The notes beneath the pieces were generated by a model. It had not been told where the DNA came from, searched no databases, and saw only the letters and a list, made by a program, of their open reading frames with translations. This document shows, in pieces, positions 43,757 through 55,649 of a stretch of DNA of 64,000 nucleotides; the first letter of the stretch is position 1; every line of letters starts with the position of its first letter. The position numbers were made by a program, and so were the translations under genes. Source of the DNA: Lepeophtheirus salmonis (Eukaryota > Arthropoda > Copepoda > Siphonostomatoida > Caligidae); the NCBI RefSeq assembly GCF_016086655.4, contig NC_052139.2, positions 3,844,001-3,908,000 on the forward strand. The letters run 5' to 3'.

Positions 43757-45202
43757 TTAAAGTACACAAATGGAATGTTTAGTGCTGGTGTAACGTTCAT
43801 ATGGCGGGCGAATATCCACATTGTCCTTTGGCTCACTTTCATGGAGAAACTCTTGGTGTAGACGTCTATCATTTGTACCATTTATCAAGCATAGGGTGTA
43901 CATATAGTCTTCATCAATATTGCTAAATTAGAATTTAAGCTTAATAACTTGCAACCTTATACCTTTTTGTATATGAAGTTATTTTAACAGGACTTTCCGT
44001 GGACTCTGTATAGCGAAAATACACCGCAAAAAAAATTTATAGAAGACTTGAACTAATTTCAAAGAAGATGCAGATATTTTTCTGTAACATAGAATTGCTT
44101 ACTTTTAAATAATAAGTAAAACTGATAACATGTTCCAAGGGAAAGTGTTGGCAACTGGTAGAATTTTTTGTTCTTTTAATCTTACAGATGGAGTTGACTT
44201 ATAAGTAACCCCTATATCAATACAATTAGGGGTATACCAATTCATTGGAGTCGGCATTAACTTGGTTTTTTTTAATTAGCAGATTTGGTTATCGGAACCC
44301 GCTCAATACTGCCGATGACACAATAACTCGCATGCAAAGTAAAGAATAGATTGTTAAATTTGAAAGTTGGTACAAACTAAAAATGAAGTGAATTAATAGT
44401 AGAACATTCTATTTGTGAACGCCAAGACGATCTATTAACCATCCGTTAGTGATAGTTCTTTTAAGAAGAATTTAAGTGAACTGGGCTAATATTGGTGATG
44501 AAAAAAATTGAAATTCCATTGGGTGGTTATTGTTACTTTAAAGCAATTTTTACCATCTGTATGGAAAATTATTAATCGACAATGATTCTATGACACATTA
44601 TCAAGTCCCAGAAATAAGAATTAATAGATAGTTTAGTCTATCAATATTATTAGTACAATAATTAAAGATGCGAAAAAGGTAGAAATCCCCCCGATAAGAA
44701 AGTGTTAAAAAAATTACATGTTGGTAACCTGCAAAATACTTGTGTTTTTATTTTCGTTCGCTAGTAGAACCAAATCTATTTCATTAACCGAATCTAACAA
44801 CCAATTAATCATTTTCTTATTTGTTAGAATCAAACTATATGACAAGGGGGTGTTGATAAATATAAACATATATAAAATACTCTCCAATTTTGAAAAGATA
44901 AAAATATTTGATAAAAATAACAGAAACTCTTTACTATACAAAATATGTTCTTTTTTCCATATATCGCCAGGATCAAATGGTCGCATATTTTGCTTGTCTC
45001 GCTACATTCATATAAAAAATATCTCGTGTTCTTCTGCTCCCATACACAGAGAAAAAGATCCCCCCTATGAGTGTTGCCGAAAATACTAACAAGAGAAACA
45101 GTGAAAGTATTTACTTTATACTTGAATACTTGTGTTTGGTTTATTGTTCCATTTGAAAATTCAAAAGTCATTAGCAGACAAAGCGCACTATAGTCCCCAT
45201 AT
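43757..45202 (-). CDS. Candidate spliced gene of unknown function, six exons
   Basis: Minus-strand model: exon 1 45202-44935, exon 2 44815-44729, exon 3 44376-44299, exon 4 44154-44103, exon 5 44005-43963, exon 6 43922-43757 with a TAA stop. Introns are 119, 352, 144, 97 and 40 bp. Acceptors are TTTTTTGCACAG, AACAAATAAG, TTCATTTTTAG, TTCTACCAG, CGCTATACAG and CTAATTTAG. Donors are ATA|GTAAAG, CAG|GTTACC, CGG|GTTCCG, AAA|GTAAGC and AAG|GTATAAG. Phases agree at every junction and about 230 codons stay open. Peptide landmarks are SALCLLMTFEFSNGTI, GDLFLCVWEQKNTRYFLYE, WLLDSVNEIDLVLLANE and INGTNDRRLHQEFLHE. Exon 1 begins mid-codon, so a 5' exon is missing. Cysteines and alternating hydrophobic segments hint at a beta-rich, possibly extracellular, fold; no family is recognised. 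The exon 3 donor is the weakest call. Confidence 0.5.
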
Positions 45203-45839
45203 CTGTGCAAAAAATGTATTTATATTCAATTTCGTTTTTGGCATACGTTATATATTTTTTGTAGTTCTATCTTTTTGAAAAATCTTTTGTATATAATAAA
45301 TCGTTGTATATATGATATATTTCTCTTATCTCTAGTAATAATACAGTAAAAAATTATAGAACGTACAAATTTCAACTTAAACAAAATTTCAACCAATAAA
45401 CGACATGTTTATGTTGTTTATACGTTGAAAATATAATCAAAATATGAATAATTAGATTGTATTTCTTCATCTAATGACGCCGTATTTAATTCCATAACTA
45501 TTATTTTAACTATTTACTAATATAATTAATTAGAATCGGAATATGGAATTGGAAAATGGGATGTTTTTTTTGGAGTTGAAATCAGGATAAGCATTGGAAA
45601 AATAATCTTTAATTTGCGATTCCAATTAGTACATATTATTATTTATTACTTTTTAAGTTATGAAAAAAATAAAAGCCCCTTCAAATTCTTGAATTTTATA
45701 TTTTTAATAGAAAATTTAATTAATTTTTCAAATTTGGATTCCAAAGAAATATCTGTTTTTGTAATCAACAAAGTATTTTTGATATATTTCTCCAAGAAAC
45801 TTAATATTTGAATAAAATTCTTTCAAAAAATTTATATTA

Positions 45840-46125
45840 TATATTAATTGAAAAAAATTTACGTTAGATATTAAATTTTTTTGAAAACTGTTCGTAAGTT
45901 TTGAATTGTTGTGCTAAAAAGTTAATTTTAATTTGAAAAATGGTTGATTTTTGAAATCTTTCTTCAAAAACTTAATTTTTTTCTCAATAGGTGTGAATTT
46001 TTGAATTTTTTATTCCAAAAAATTTAATTTTTAGTGTTCAGCTTTTAATAATTGTATCTTTTTCAAAAAAAATCCAAAAACTAAGCCCCTCTCCAAATAT
46101 AATCCTGTGTACGCCTCTGATAGCA
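45840..46125. repeat. Family R4 low-complexity repeat, copy 3
   Basis: AATTTTTGAAATCTTTCTTCAAAAACTTAATTTTT-type tracts end with CCCCTCTCCAAATATAATCCTGTGTACGCCTCTG. The end block is shared with the other R4 copies. Confidence 0.55.
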
Positions 46126-46599
46126 AAATGGTAGAACTTGTACAAGAAGTATACTAAATACCAAAAATAAACCAATTTTCCTATCTATATTTAGATTTTA
46201 TACCCAAATCCTGCATTTAATTATTTTATTCTTAAACTTTCATTTAGTAATATAAAATTCCTCATGTTGAATGTTCAATACCGTGGGTCGGGTTGGGCTT
46301 CACAATATACAAAACTCCATCTCTATTTAATGTTTAGCTTGTTTCACCCTTATTATTTAAGCTTTTCTGATACGACTTGGATTGGATAATTGAATTACCA
46401 AAAAGATATAAAAACCAACCTGTGTACGATTAATGATAGTCATAGAATTAAGGAAATTACAATTTAGTATATAATATGAGTAGGCCTAGTCAAAAACTCA
46501 TTCATTCTTCATAAATACTTAAATTTCATTTTATTTATATTGTACTAATGGGATCTTGATATTTCTATCGAGTACCATGGAATGAGTAATTTTAATGTT

Positions 46600-46810
46600 C
46601 AGCAGGGATATCAATGCCAATGGTGACACGACTGACTACAAGATGGGTGGGCCGTCAAGCAAGGAGGTACACTTATATTCAGGCTTTCAAGCAAAATGTC
46701 TGCAGGACCTGGGCACTACCTTGGAACATTTAAAATCAAGAATGTGTGCGCTTAAATCAGGGAGAGGATTGTGAATGCATTGGCTCCAATTGTAGCATAC
46801 TTTGAATTAT
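46600..46810 (+). pseudogene. Possible mariner C-terminal fragment
   Basis: IQAFKQNVCRTWALP (about 46675-46722), followed in another frame by IRERIVNALAPIVAYFE (about 46758-46806), resembles the spacing and composition of mariner C-termini (V-C-R-x-W ... R-x-R-I-V-x-x-I). No catalytic motif is present. The call is tentative. Confidence 0.35.
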
Positions 46811-47494
46811 GCTTATTCTTTCGTCCATTTTTACAAATAAACCATTTTTGAAAGTGGTCGACTCAGTTCCTTTCAATGATTTCAATTAAAGGTCGATCCA
46901 TTCACTAATGAGAGAACTAGAGCCTCTAAAGCGGAATCAGATCTTTAAGGCCAATAATCTTTAAAAAAAATCAAAATATTTACCTAAATTTCCCGAAAAA
47001 TATAAAAGCCTAATAAATAAGTTGCTTTCACATCCAAATGAATAATCCAATTACACAGTTTTGAACATTCTAGGTATTGAAATATCAAAGATGTTTATTA
47101 CAGTCTCTAGATATAATATTACAAATATAATAATATACTATCTACATGTCAAGACCACACATATTTATGTGTTTAGTAAATTATATTAAAGTGTCAAAAC
47201 ATGTTTTCAATTCTTATAAATATGTGAAAAAATTATCTGAAATATAACTTCGAAAGAGATAATGAGATAAGTAAAAAAAAATATTGGTTATATTGATAAA
47301 GATAAAAAAATGTATTCATTGCGAAATATATATTAAATTATACAATTATATTGGAAGTTTACAGCTATTATGACTTTCAATAACTTATTTACGTATTTTA
47401 CTGAGGGAAATGTTATAGGTATAATTTATTTAACCTACCTTAATTATAAGGAAATGAGTTGAAAACGTAATTTGTATTCTTAAAAGTAGGGGAA

Positions 47495-47745
47495 ATATTT
47501 GCAACTCTATTTTTTCTTGTCTCAGTCATTTCTGAGTTGGTTGACTCAGAAACGGCTAAGATGGACTTCAAATATCCCATATGCAGCCCTTCAACACAAA
47601 AGCAACTTAAAATGTTTTTTGTTGTTTTCAAAATTGAGTTACAAATACATTCTTCGACAAATTATCGTCAATTTACATCAGCTAATTATTCTTGTAATAC
47701 CCTTTGGGGTTGTCGCAAAAAATAAAAGGATACATTGACGGACAT
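47495..47745 (+). repeat. Dispersed repeat family R6, copy 1
   Basis: CGACAAATTATCGTCAATTTACATCAGCTAATTATTCTTGTAATACCCTTTGGGG is shared in order with 51590-51650 (CACGAATTATCGTCCATTTCTTCTCACAAATTAATATTATTAGTCCTTTGGG). Both are followed by AAAGGATA(A/C)ATT. It is non-coding and of unknown class. Confidence 0.45.
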
Positions 47746-48080
47746 TATTTGAAACGCCATATTGTTGTCAATACACGTGATGTGTTCAAACAGTAAGGTG
47801 ACTTTTTAAGTTTTGCAGGTAACGTATAATAGATTCTTATATTTTTTTTATATTGGTACATTCAAAAAAGAAAATATATTTATTTTTTAAAGTCATGTAA
47901 TATGTTTACTTTGTTTATGATAGGTATAATGGCTAGAATTTTGTGTGTTTGACGATTTTTTTTACAATTTGAAGAACATGAATAAAAGGTGCATGAAGTA
48001 TTGTATAAATAAATAAAAATAAGGGCTCCAAAACACTTAAAAGGTTGACAGTAGCATAAATTGAGACAGTTTCTGAGTAA

Positions 48081-48100
48081 AATATATATATATATATATA
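48081..48100. repeat. (TA)n microsatellite
   Basis: An uninterrupted alternating A/T run of about 19 bases, starting at 48082. Confidence 0.7.
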
Positions 48101-48215
48101 GTACTACAAACTCTTCCAAGATGGCCGGGAAGATTTCAATGACAGCCTTGTTGGGATGCCCAAGTAAGTTGAAAACGTTGAATCAGTAAATAATTTTGTT
48201 TTTGAAAATAGTAGA

Positions 48216-48510
48216 ATGACTATCAAAGATTTGAAATATTAATTGGCTCGTATCATGATTTTTTTCTCTCGAATGTTTGAGCATGAGACAAGTGTCAGGT
48301 AAGTTTATTCCAAAATTTATTTAATTTTGACAAAAAGAATCGTCGCATAAGCATGGCTAATGAGTTTTTGAGAGACGTCAATGATAATCCTGATTTGCTA
48401 AAAAGGTAAATAACTGGAGACGAATAATAAGTATATGAACATTACACCAAACCCCAAGCCATATTGTCCAAAAGGAAGAGCAAAAGGAATAACCATTATG
48501 CCATTAGCTT
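48216..48510 (+). pseudogene. Mariner transposase fragment (ITGDE type)
   Basis: MTIKDLKY opens a helix-turn-helix-like piece. In other frames follow KNRRISMANEFLRDVNDNPD (48328-48387) and then LLKR, stop, ITGDE (to about 48423). This is the conserved NDxPxLLxRxITGDETW block of many mariners, with the first catalytic Asp (GDE) present. A residual VYEHYTKPQA stretch and decayed sequence follow. The C-terminal catalytic part is missing, replaced by an opposite-strand mariner from 48688. Confidence 0.65.
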
Positions 48511-48687
48511 TAAACAGTAACAATACAAGGTTGTCGAGATAAATCCAGACAAAATTCAAAATTGTCTTTCTAAAATTGTAGACAAGATGGAGATGGAAGC
48601 AATAAAACAACAATTATTTGTTTAACATTTATGTATTATTTAATTAATAAAATAAATAAAATTTATTTAATATTTGACTGCCCTCAT

Positions 48688-49110
48688 CAGCAATCACATT
48701 CTGGATCCTGGCTCAGAAGCTCTTGCAAACATTCTCCCCATTTACAGCTGAGATCTTCGCCAACTCCTGCTTCATGGTTGCCTTCAGGCTGTCCCCTCTG
48801 TTATGGAGGTTTGAATAGACCTTCCTCTCCAACTTTTCCTCCCTAGAAGAATTAATCCAACGTATTGCAACCGGGAGAGTTGGAGGGCCAGGTCTTGGGG
48901 GCCAGAAATCCTATAAGTTGGTCCTGAAGGACTCTTGGCTGATCTTAGACGTTTGGAAGGAGGCAGAGCCTTGTTGCACAATTATGGCTCAGGGACGTTT
49001 GCCTGCACACACGGAAGCACAGTGAACCTCAAGCACTCCACATACACAGTAGAATTGACCTTCCCTGTGCTGGTGATGGCTCCCAAGACACTGATAGAGC
49101 TGGAGTTCTT
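48688..49110 (-). pseudogene. Mariner transposase C-terminal half
   Basis: Minus strand: SISVLGAITSTGKVNSTVYV (49092-49033), then in another frame LQQGSASFQTSKISQESFRT (QQDSA with Asp changed to Gly). WPPRPGPPTLPVA follows, in the place of WPPSSPDLNPLDY. Then come ERKVYSNLHNRGDSLKATMK, ELAKISAVNGENVCKSF and ARIQNVIADEG near 48690. Two of the three catalytic positions are lost. It is oriented opposite to the adjacent 48216-48510 fragment. Confidence 0.75.
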
Positions 49111-49129
49111 GGACATGTACACACTGGGG

Positions 49130-51430
49130 ACATTTGAAAACAGAGTTTATCAATTAAAGGTTGATATTGCTTCAAGTACTTCAAGAATGAGAACTAGAGC
49201 TGAAAAGATTTTTGAGTAAGGTTTATTTAATAGCATTACCCAAAAATTTCAAACATTGCTGAATGGAAAGAAAGAAAAAGAAGTACTGTCTAAGAAGCCA
49301 AGAACAAAAAAAACAATAAAATAGCCTGTCAACTAAAAAAGTCAAAAGTCATTCATACGATTCTTTTCAAAATAGAGTATGGATGACATTGTATTCTTAC
49401 ACAAATTATCATTAATTTATATTACAAAATTATTCTTATTAACCTTTTGGAGGCTTTGTAAATTAAATTAAAAGTAGCCACGATTGACCATTACAATAAT
49501 ATAATAGATTTTATTTGTAAGGCCATATCAGGATCAAATTAAGTTTCACAACTCAAATAAAGAATTGAAAAAATTTTGTTTGAATTTATTAAGAGATCAT
49601 ATACATCACAAGCTTTTCCCACAAATTGAATTTAAATGTTGTAACTGTTCCAATAGGCAAATACCCTTAAGGCTGCATTGGGGTGGGAGATGGTTAATAC
49701 ATGAATAAGATTTCCAAGGCCCCCAGACCCATAATGGAGCCCAATGGTCCCCACTATGAGATTTAAGTGTTTATAGAAAATAAACTAAACTTAAAAAGTC
49801 TCATTTTCTTACGACGAGGGTGTTCTGAACGTGAAGATGCTGTTTTTTTTGTTAGTTAAAATTTATGGCTGTTTACAGTATACATACAATGTAAAGATTG
49901 GAGCACACATATACAAATGATTGGGATTTTTTTTTTTCTGATTTTTCATTTTATTTTTCAACACATCAGTCTCTTGGTAACTCTTCACAATTCTCAGAGT
50001 AAAGTTAGAGACAAGAGGGGTTACACAGACAGGAGTATACCTATGGGAAGTCTGTAAAGTTGAAAGGAGACTATGAATTAAATTGATTTTCAAAGGAACA
50101 CAACTTATTTTGAAGAATGTATTTTTTTTCTCCAAGCAGTCATTATCTGTATGTATATATATTTAATACCGTTTGTAAGTATGTCCTTTATGAGTGCCCA
50201 AACTGATGGACTTAGGCGGCTTAAGCTTTTCATGGGCCCTTATTTTGAATCTGGTCAAGCTAAGAGGGGAGTGCCAATATTCAGGCAGGGGTTTTATTCA
50301 TTTGCCAAAACAAAAAAATATTTTTTAGAGCTCAAACATACTAAATAGGGAATTGAATCAAAAAATGACAGCTGTTTTAAAAACCAAATAAAAAAATAAA
50401 TACGTTTTCTAAATTGATTCAAAATTAAAAAAGTTAGTGGCAAGAAAACAAATTAATGAAAGTTATACTTCTGTTTTTCAAGTGCCAAAAAATGGATTCA
50501 ATTTTTACAAAGAAATTCCAAAAAACATGCCATCGTTAAAGTTATTTACTAAAATTTTGGCAAATTTTAGTAAATAACTTTCACAATATTTTCAAAAATG
50601 TGCCAGTTATCGAGGGTTATTTTTTAGACGACATTATTCTTCATAACTTTTTTAGTTTTGCAAGTACGAAAAAAAGTGAGAGGCTTGTGTTTCTCTTTAC
50701 AATTCCAATAAACGATATTAACTACTTTTTTCCATATTAAGTGCAAAACGTTTTTGCAATTTCCCTTGCGAATTTCGAATTGACAATTTTTGCCAACAAT
50801 AAAAGATGAACTTCTAATCCAGATAATTTTTTCATACATATATGTTGGTATATTATTTGAAGTAAATATCAAAAATTTATTCTTTTTTTAAACACATAAT
50901 AATACATTTTATATTATATTATAATGTTCGGCCCCAATGAAAGGCCTTACACATTAATAAGAAATAACATATTTCCCGCTACTTCCTTTGTTCAAGCAAA
51001 CCCGATTAACTCTTTTATAGTATGTACATCAAAACTCTAATATGTGCTAAGAATAGAAAATATTATGGACTTTCTCAATATTTCTCAACTTTTCGTCATA
51101 CCAAAAAGTGCAAAAAAGAAAGCCCAATATTATTAATCAGTTGTGTTAAGACTGATCCAGATATTCATAATTTATTAAGAAGGACTTTTTTACAGCTTTA
51201 TAAAACAAATTTGTGTTCAACTAATTTAAAACACATATTAAAGTCGTAGAAAAATCTATGATAAAAATATAATTCTTTTTAAATTTGTGTGAATGTTGGA
51301 AAAGGCTTTAATCAAAAAACCTTAATCTCACTATGATGCAAGTACTGTGATGCTATCATGATCAAATAGATCTAAAATAAAATATACATACATTTATTCC
51401 TTCAAATATTAGGATGTTCCAAAACGTATT
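49130..51430. other. A+T-rich stretch with no supported gene
   Basis: Short frames only. A somewhat GC-richer patch (49640-49770, with GGCCCCCAGACCC) and another at 50195-50300 were inspected without finding motifs. Confidence 0.4.
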
Positions 51431-51439
51431 TTGTTTGAA

Positions 51440-51725
51440 ATGTTATTGGTTTTTTAATGTCGTGTTTCTTAAGAGGCATTTGAAAAATGACCTATGCAGA
51501 AACATTAATATATATGTGACTTTTTAACACATAAGCAAGCTTCAATATTTTTTTCATGATTGAGTGTAGATTATTTATGTATTATTTCACGAATTATCGT
51601 CCATTTCTTCTCACAAATTAATATTATTAGTCCTTTGGGTGTGTCCTCAGTTACAATGAAAGTAGCCAAAATTTATCGTCCCTATAAACAAAGGATAAAT
51701 TGGGATAGTTTATTTTAAAAGTTAT
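51440..51725 (+). repeat. Dispersed repeat family R6, copy 2
   Basis: See copy 1 at 47.5 kb. The shared core is the ATTATCGTC...TTATTA/CTTG...CCTTTGGG block, followed by ACAAAGGATAAATTGGGATAGTTTATTTTAAAAGT. Confidence 0.45.
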
Positions 51726-52594
51726 ATGGGGCCCAATTTAAGTCTTTTATATTAAATAAAGGTTTCAAAATACAGTTACAATATTTGAGTATCTTCACTC
51801 ATCCTAGTAATTTGAATACAATGCTTATAATTGGCTCAAATAGGTTATTAATTATTGACCTGGATATATGTATATATAAAGTTAAAAAAATTGGATCGAA
51901 AGTTTCTAATTTTCTTTATTTTTGTACCGCATTGTTTTTATGCTGACATTAACAAGCATGAAGATTAATAAAACTTTGTATATATATATATATTTAACAT
52001 TATTTATTCAATGAAAAGTTAAAAAAAAAAGTGTTTGATGCAAATATAAAAATTATCATAAAGCTTTATATAGTTCAAATAAAGACAGTTTTACTCTTAA
52101 ACTTAGTAAAAAAATGTACATATTTTAACTGTTACCTGAAAATATATTTTATTTGACAATCAAATAATCAGTTCCCAAGATCTTGAATTATTTTTTCTTC
52201 TTTGGAATAGCAATGTGGGTTGCACTAAATTTTAAATAGTCACATCTTTTGAACCACTGGTATAATTTCAACAAGCAGAGTTGAATATCTGAAAATTAAA
52301 TGTATATTAAAAATAATTTATTTTATAGTTGGTACATACTAGTTTTATTGAAAGCCATGACCTTAAATTTAATTTCTTTCATTACAAAAATTGCATGTTA
52401 GGGTGGAGCTGATTCTTGAAATATGAGATTGTTAGGGTCTTTAAAATGTTAGTTTTAGTCTACAGATATCATTAGCTATTTTGAAAAATACTTGGAGGTG
52501 GTTCAAGGGCTGTAAAATTTTGAAATTTGACTTTTCTTTTTTAGAAAAAAATATGTTTTTGTTTTGATTTTATCACTAATGTAAACTTTATAGT

Positions 52595-52861
52595 TTTTTG
52601 TGCAAAATAACTAATTTGTATAAATCAAATTTCTACCAAGAAAATGCTACAAATTTTTATAAAAATTATGTATCTACGTTTCCAAAGAACGATAAATGTA
52701 TTGACGTGAATTGTAGCCTTTCACCTATCTATTTGCCCTTTAGCGTATTACAACCAAACAATTTTACTGATACACAGAAAAATTTAAAAAGTACGCATAT
52801 TGTTTACTTAGATAAACAAAACGTAAACACTTTGATGACCTTGACCTATGTGATATTTTAA
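52595..52861 (+). other. Open stretch, possible exon
   Basis: An 87-codon frame begins at 52598 and ends at a TAA at 52859-52861. A possible acceptor (TTTCTACCAAG, 52630-52640) precedes its less A+T-biased part, which includes PKNDKCIDVNCSLSPIYLPF and VLQPNNFTDTQKN. It is not recognised and has no partner exons. Confidence 0.2.
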
Positions 52862-52929
52862 CGACCCTTATTTGATGATAAATGTCTATATTACTACATT
52901 TATATCCAATTGATTTAATTAACACACAA

Positions 52930-53115
52930 AGCCAACAAAGTTGAACAGAGATTATATATTTGCTCTGTATGCTAGTTACCAGGATTACGTCAAAAGTTAT
53001 AGGTCGTTTTGATCAAACTTAATACTAAGGTTTATATATTTTGAGAGCTCAAGTTCAAAGTAAGGAAAGACGTAGGAATTGAATAATAAACCATTAATTT
53101 GCAAGAAATTGAGAT
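52930..53115 (+). repeat. Dispersed repeat family R3, copy 4
   Basis: AACAAAGTTGAACAGAGATT...CTAGTTACCAGGATTACGTCAAAAGTTATAGGTCG is nearly colinear with 22170-22260. It then shares TTTTGAGAGCTCAAG and the run-out. Confidence 0.6.
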
Positions 53116-54000
53116 ACATGAGTCAATTTAATTCAGTTTTTACTTCTTTTTTGTATAGTTTGTGATACATAAGTCTTTTGGAAGGCAAAAAAGTCTCAAA
53201 AGGATAATATGTGATTATTAAATTAGTTCATCATCTTTTTTCTCAAGCTCTTGATAGGATATTGTTTAAAAAAGTTTATTTTGATAAAAAATAAATAAAT
53301 ATAAAGTTTGAGTTATATGGATCAATGTTTAGAGGTTATGCAGGACCTTTAAAGTAGTCAATATCACTACTATATGTCAAAAGTATAGTAGTTTATATTG
53401 AAAAAAGTTAACAAACGTCCAAATAAAGGAATTAATAACAAATAACTAAGTTATGAGTAAACAATCTTTCAAAAGTTTTTATAAATGTATTTCCCCGTAA
53501 AAGGATTATTATTTTTAAAAAGTTGTATCTCAATTAATTTTTGTCCTGCGTAAATTGTCTACTTTTTTGTCCTCTTTGTATAACATAACTATTTCGAAAG
53601 GCCCTTTTCAAAGTACAAAAGTGAGTATTTGGGAAAATATATAAATGTAGTTATTTTCACAATTATAGATGATACAGAGACATAAAAAATATGACGTGAA
53701 TAATGAAGTGATGTCAAGGTGACGTCATCTTAATAATATTATATCTGACTTTTACAAGAAAAAATGCAATTTACCATTTCTGGAGCAATATCTTTAGAGG
53801 ATATCATACAAAAATATTTTTCCATAAAAAGGCTACACCAAGACATTAATCAACAAAAACTAAGGCCTTCGAAAGCCTGTAGGAAATTATATTATAAAGT
53901 TTTTCAACTGAATAAAATCGCAAAAATATTTTTTATACAATAAGAACAGTTTAATTAAACTTTAATGTTTGTTTAGTAAAATATCTAAGCAACGTACTCG

Positions 54001-54660
54001 TACAGGGCCGTGAAAAAGTTTTGAAAAATGACTTTAATTGTATTTTGAAAGGTTTGGTTAATTTTATGCAAAAGTTACGTTAACAAAAAATAACAGCTGA
54101 ACGTGAATTCTCTAAGATAAATATTAACGAAGATGGAGCAAAAAAGGCAAGAAGTTGCTCGTTTAGTCTGCGCCGAATTAAGCAGTTCGAATATTGTAAA
54201 GACCCTGAATGTCTGTAGAACCACTGTCTGGAGGATTATACTGAAGGGGAAAATGGGGAAGACATCAGTGATTGTCATAAGAGTGGAATGCCAATCAAAA
54301 AATGCTGAAACGGGAAAACATAGCTTTTTTGAAAAATCCGAAGATGACGGACTTAGTGAAGAGGAGGTCGGTGAGCCGTTCCACGTTGTCCAATGCCGTA
54401 ATAAATATGTGGCAAGTCTCTTCGACATATTTAACTACCCTTGCTTACTCAACAACAACAACAATTACGATTTTATTCGTGCAAAAAGCTTTACAATGAC
54501 CTGAGATATCCCGAAAATCAAATTTTGTTCTTCTCGGACAGGAAGTGATTTACAGTGAATCCCGTGTACGATAGGAAAAAGATTGAGTCGTATGGTTCGT
54601 AGAAGCAACTTCCATTAAGTGTCCACCATCAAACATCCGCCTCAGTAATGATGCACGGTA
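54001..54660 (+). pseudogene. Mariner, 5' two thirds with terminal repeat
   Basis: TACAGGGCCGTGAAAAAGTTTTGAAAA at 54001-54027 looks like a mariner 5' terminal repeat (TA then CAGGG). The transposase begins MEQKRQEVARLVCAELSSSN at 54133 with a helix-turn-helix (IVKTLNVCRTTVWRI). After frame changes it gives SVSRSTLSNAV (near 54370) and then YPENQILFFSDRK (54500-54538). The first catalytic Asp is kept, but the usual SDEK reads SDRK and is followed by a stop. FTVNPVYDRKK and SASVMMHGIVSRD end the recognisable part. The QQD and C-terminal parts are absent. Confidence 0.75.
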
Positions 54661-55289
54661 TTGTTTCTAGAGACATAATTAAACAAATAAAACAAAAATG
54701 TTTGTTTATATACATTATGTATTTAATCTCTCTAGAATGAGTAAAGGTCATATTAAAAAAAAGTTGTCTTTTGTAAAGGTTACACTTGATGTTGTCAATA
54801 TCACTTAAATTGACTATTACCTTCATTATTCAAATTATAATGTGATTTAGTAAGTATTTTCCCATGGTCAATTATTTGTAGCATTTTCAAGAGTGTCAAA
54901 AGGGGGTTCAGGTTTGATTATATTTACATCAAATGGACAGAAACAACAAAAAAGGCTGTATACAAGGAGGTTTTACAAATATAAATTTATATATTATAAT
55001 AATATAATTACAGTTTATCGTTTTAGTTTAGAATTTTAGAATAAATAATCTATTTTTCATGGGCTATCTTTAAGTTAGCGTGTTCGTGCTAGTAATCATA
55101 CTAAGGATTATTATTCTGAAATATGACAAACATAAGCAGCAATAAAGGCTTCCAGGTATCAGCAGAATTTGCTGTTGGTGCTTTTGAAATTTGTTTCTAG
55201 AAATGGGAGCCAACTTATCACTGACAAAATTCCATTAGATCTCAACCTTTTGGCTGTCGGACCCTGAAGCACAAGGACTCTAATCGCAA

Positions 55290-55640
55290 ACTCAGAGGGG
55301 TCCGTAGGATTACAATTGGCCCCCCCCCAATTGTAATCCTGCGGAAGGGGCTTGATTTTTGTATTAAAAAAAATTCATGATACTTATTTTGAAATATATA
55401 ACTATTCTTAAAAATTTTCAAAAACTAAATTTCGAATATATATCTTTTTTGAAAAAAAAGTCAACTTTTAAATTTTTGGAGAAAAATTTCAAAAATCTAT
55501 TACTATTCTTTAAAAACTAAATTTTTCTGTCAAAATTATATTTTCTCAAAAAAAATTATAAGAATCCTCACTTATTCTAAAAAAAAATTACTTCTTTTAG
55601 TAAAAATTTAGGGGAAAAAAATATAATCTAAAGATATATT
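55290..55640. repeat. Family R4 low-complexity repeat, copy 4, with hairpin start
   Basis: After a GGGGTCCGTAGGATTACAATTGG hairpin (55302-55344), A/T tracts of the AAATTTTTGAA class run to about 55640. The other R4 copies carry the same CTGCGGA/GTCCGCAGG word at an end. Confidence 0.5.
55302..55344. repeat. Inverted repeat, 18-bp arms, poly-C loop
   Basis: CCGTAGGATTACAATTGG (55302-55319) pairs with CCAATTGTAATCCTGCGG (55327-55344) at 17 of 18 positions around a 7-C loop. It probably arose from two opposite R4 ends meeting. Confidence 0.85.
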
Positions 55641-55649
55641 TTTATTCCA

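Noticed and set aside
44155..44280. An extra exon between exons 3 and 4 of the gene model (MPTPMNWYTPNC..., donor TCT|GTAAGA)
   Set aside because: The intron to the next acceptor would be only 31 bp, and it has a poor acceptor of its own. The shorter model keeps phase without it.
44718..45089. A 123-codon plus-strand frame
   Set aside because: It overlaps exons 1 and 2 of the minus-strand gene model, has no splice or family support, and has A+T-driven composition.
54075..54428. A 117-codon minus-strand frame
   Set aside because: Shadow of the plus-strand mariner N-terminal region with its helix-turn-helix.
55232..55265. TCTCAACCTTTTGGCTGTCGGACCC resembling a SPIN/hAT terminus
   Set aside because: Only one end, no flanking duplication, and it adjoins the R4 hairpin.
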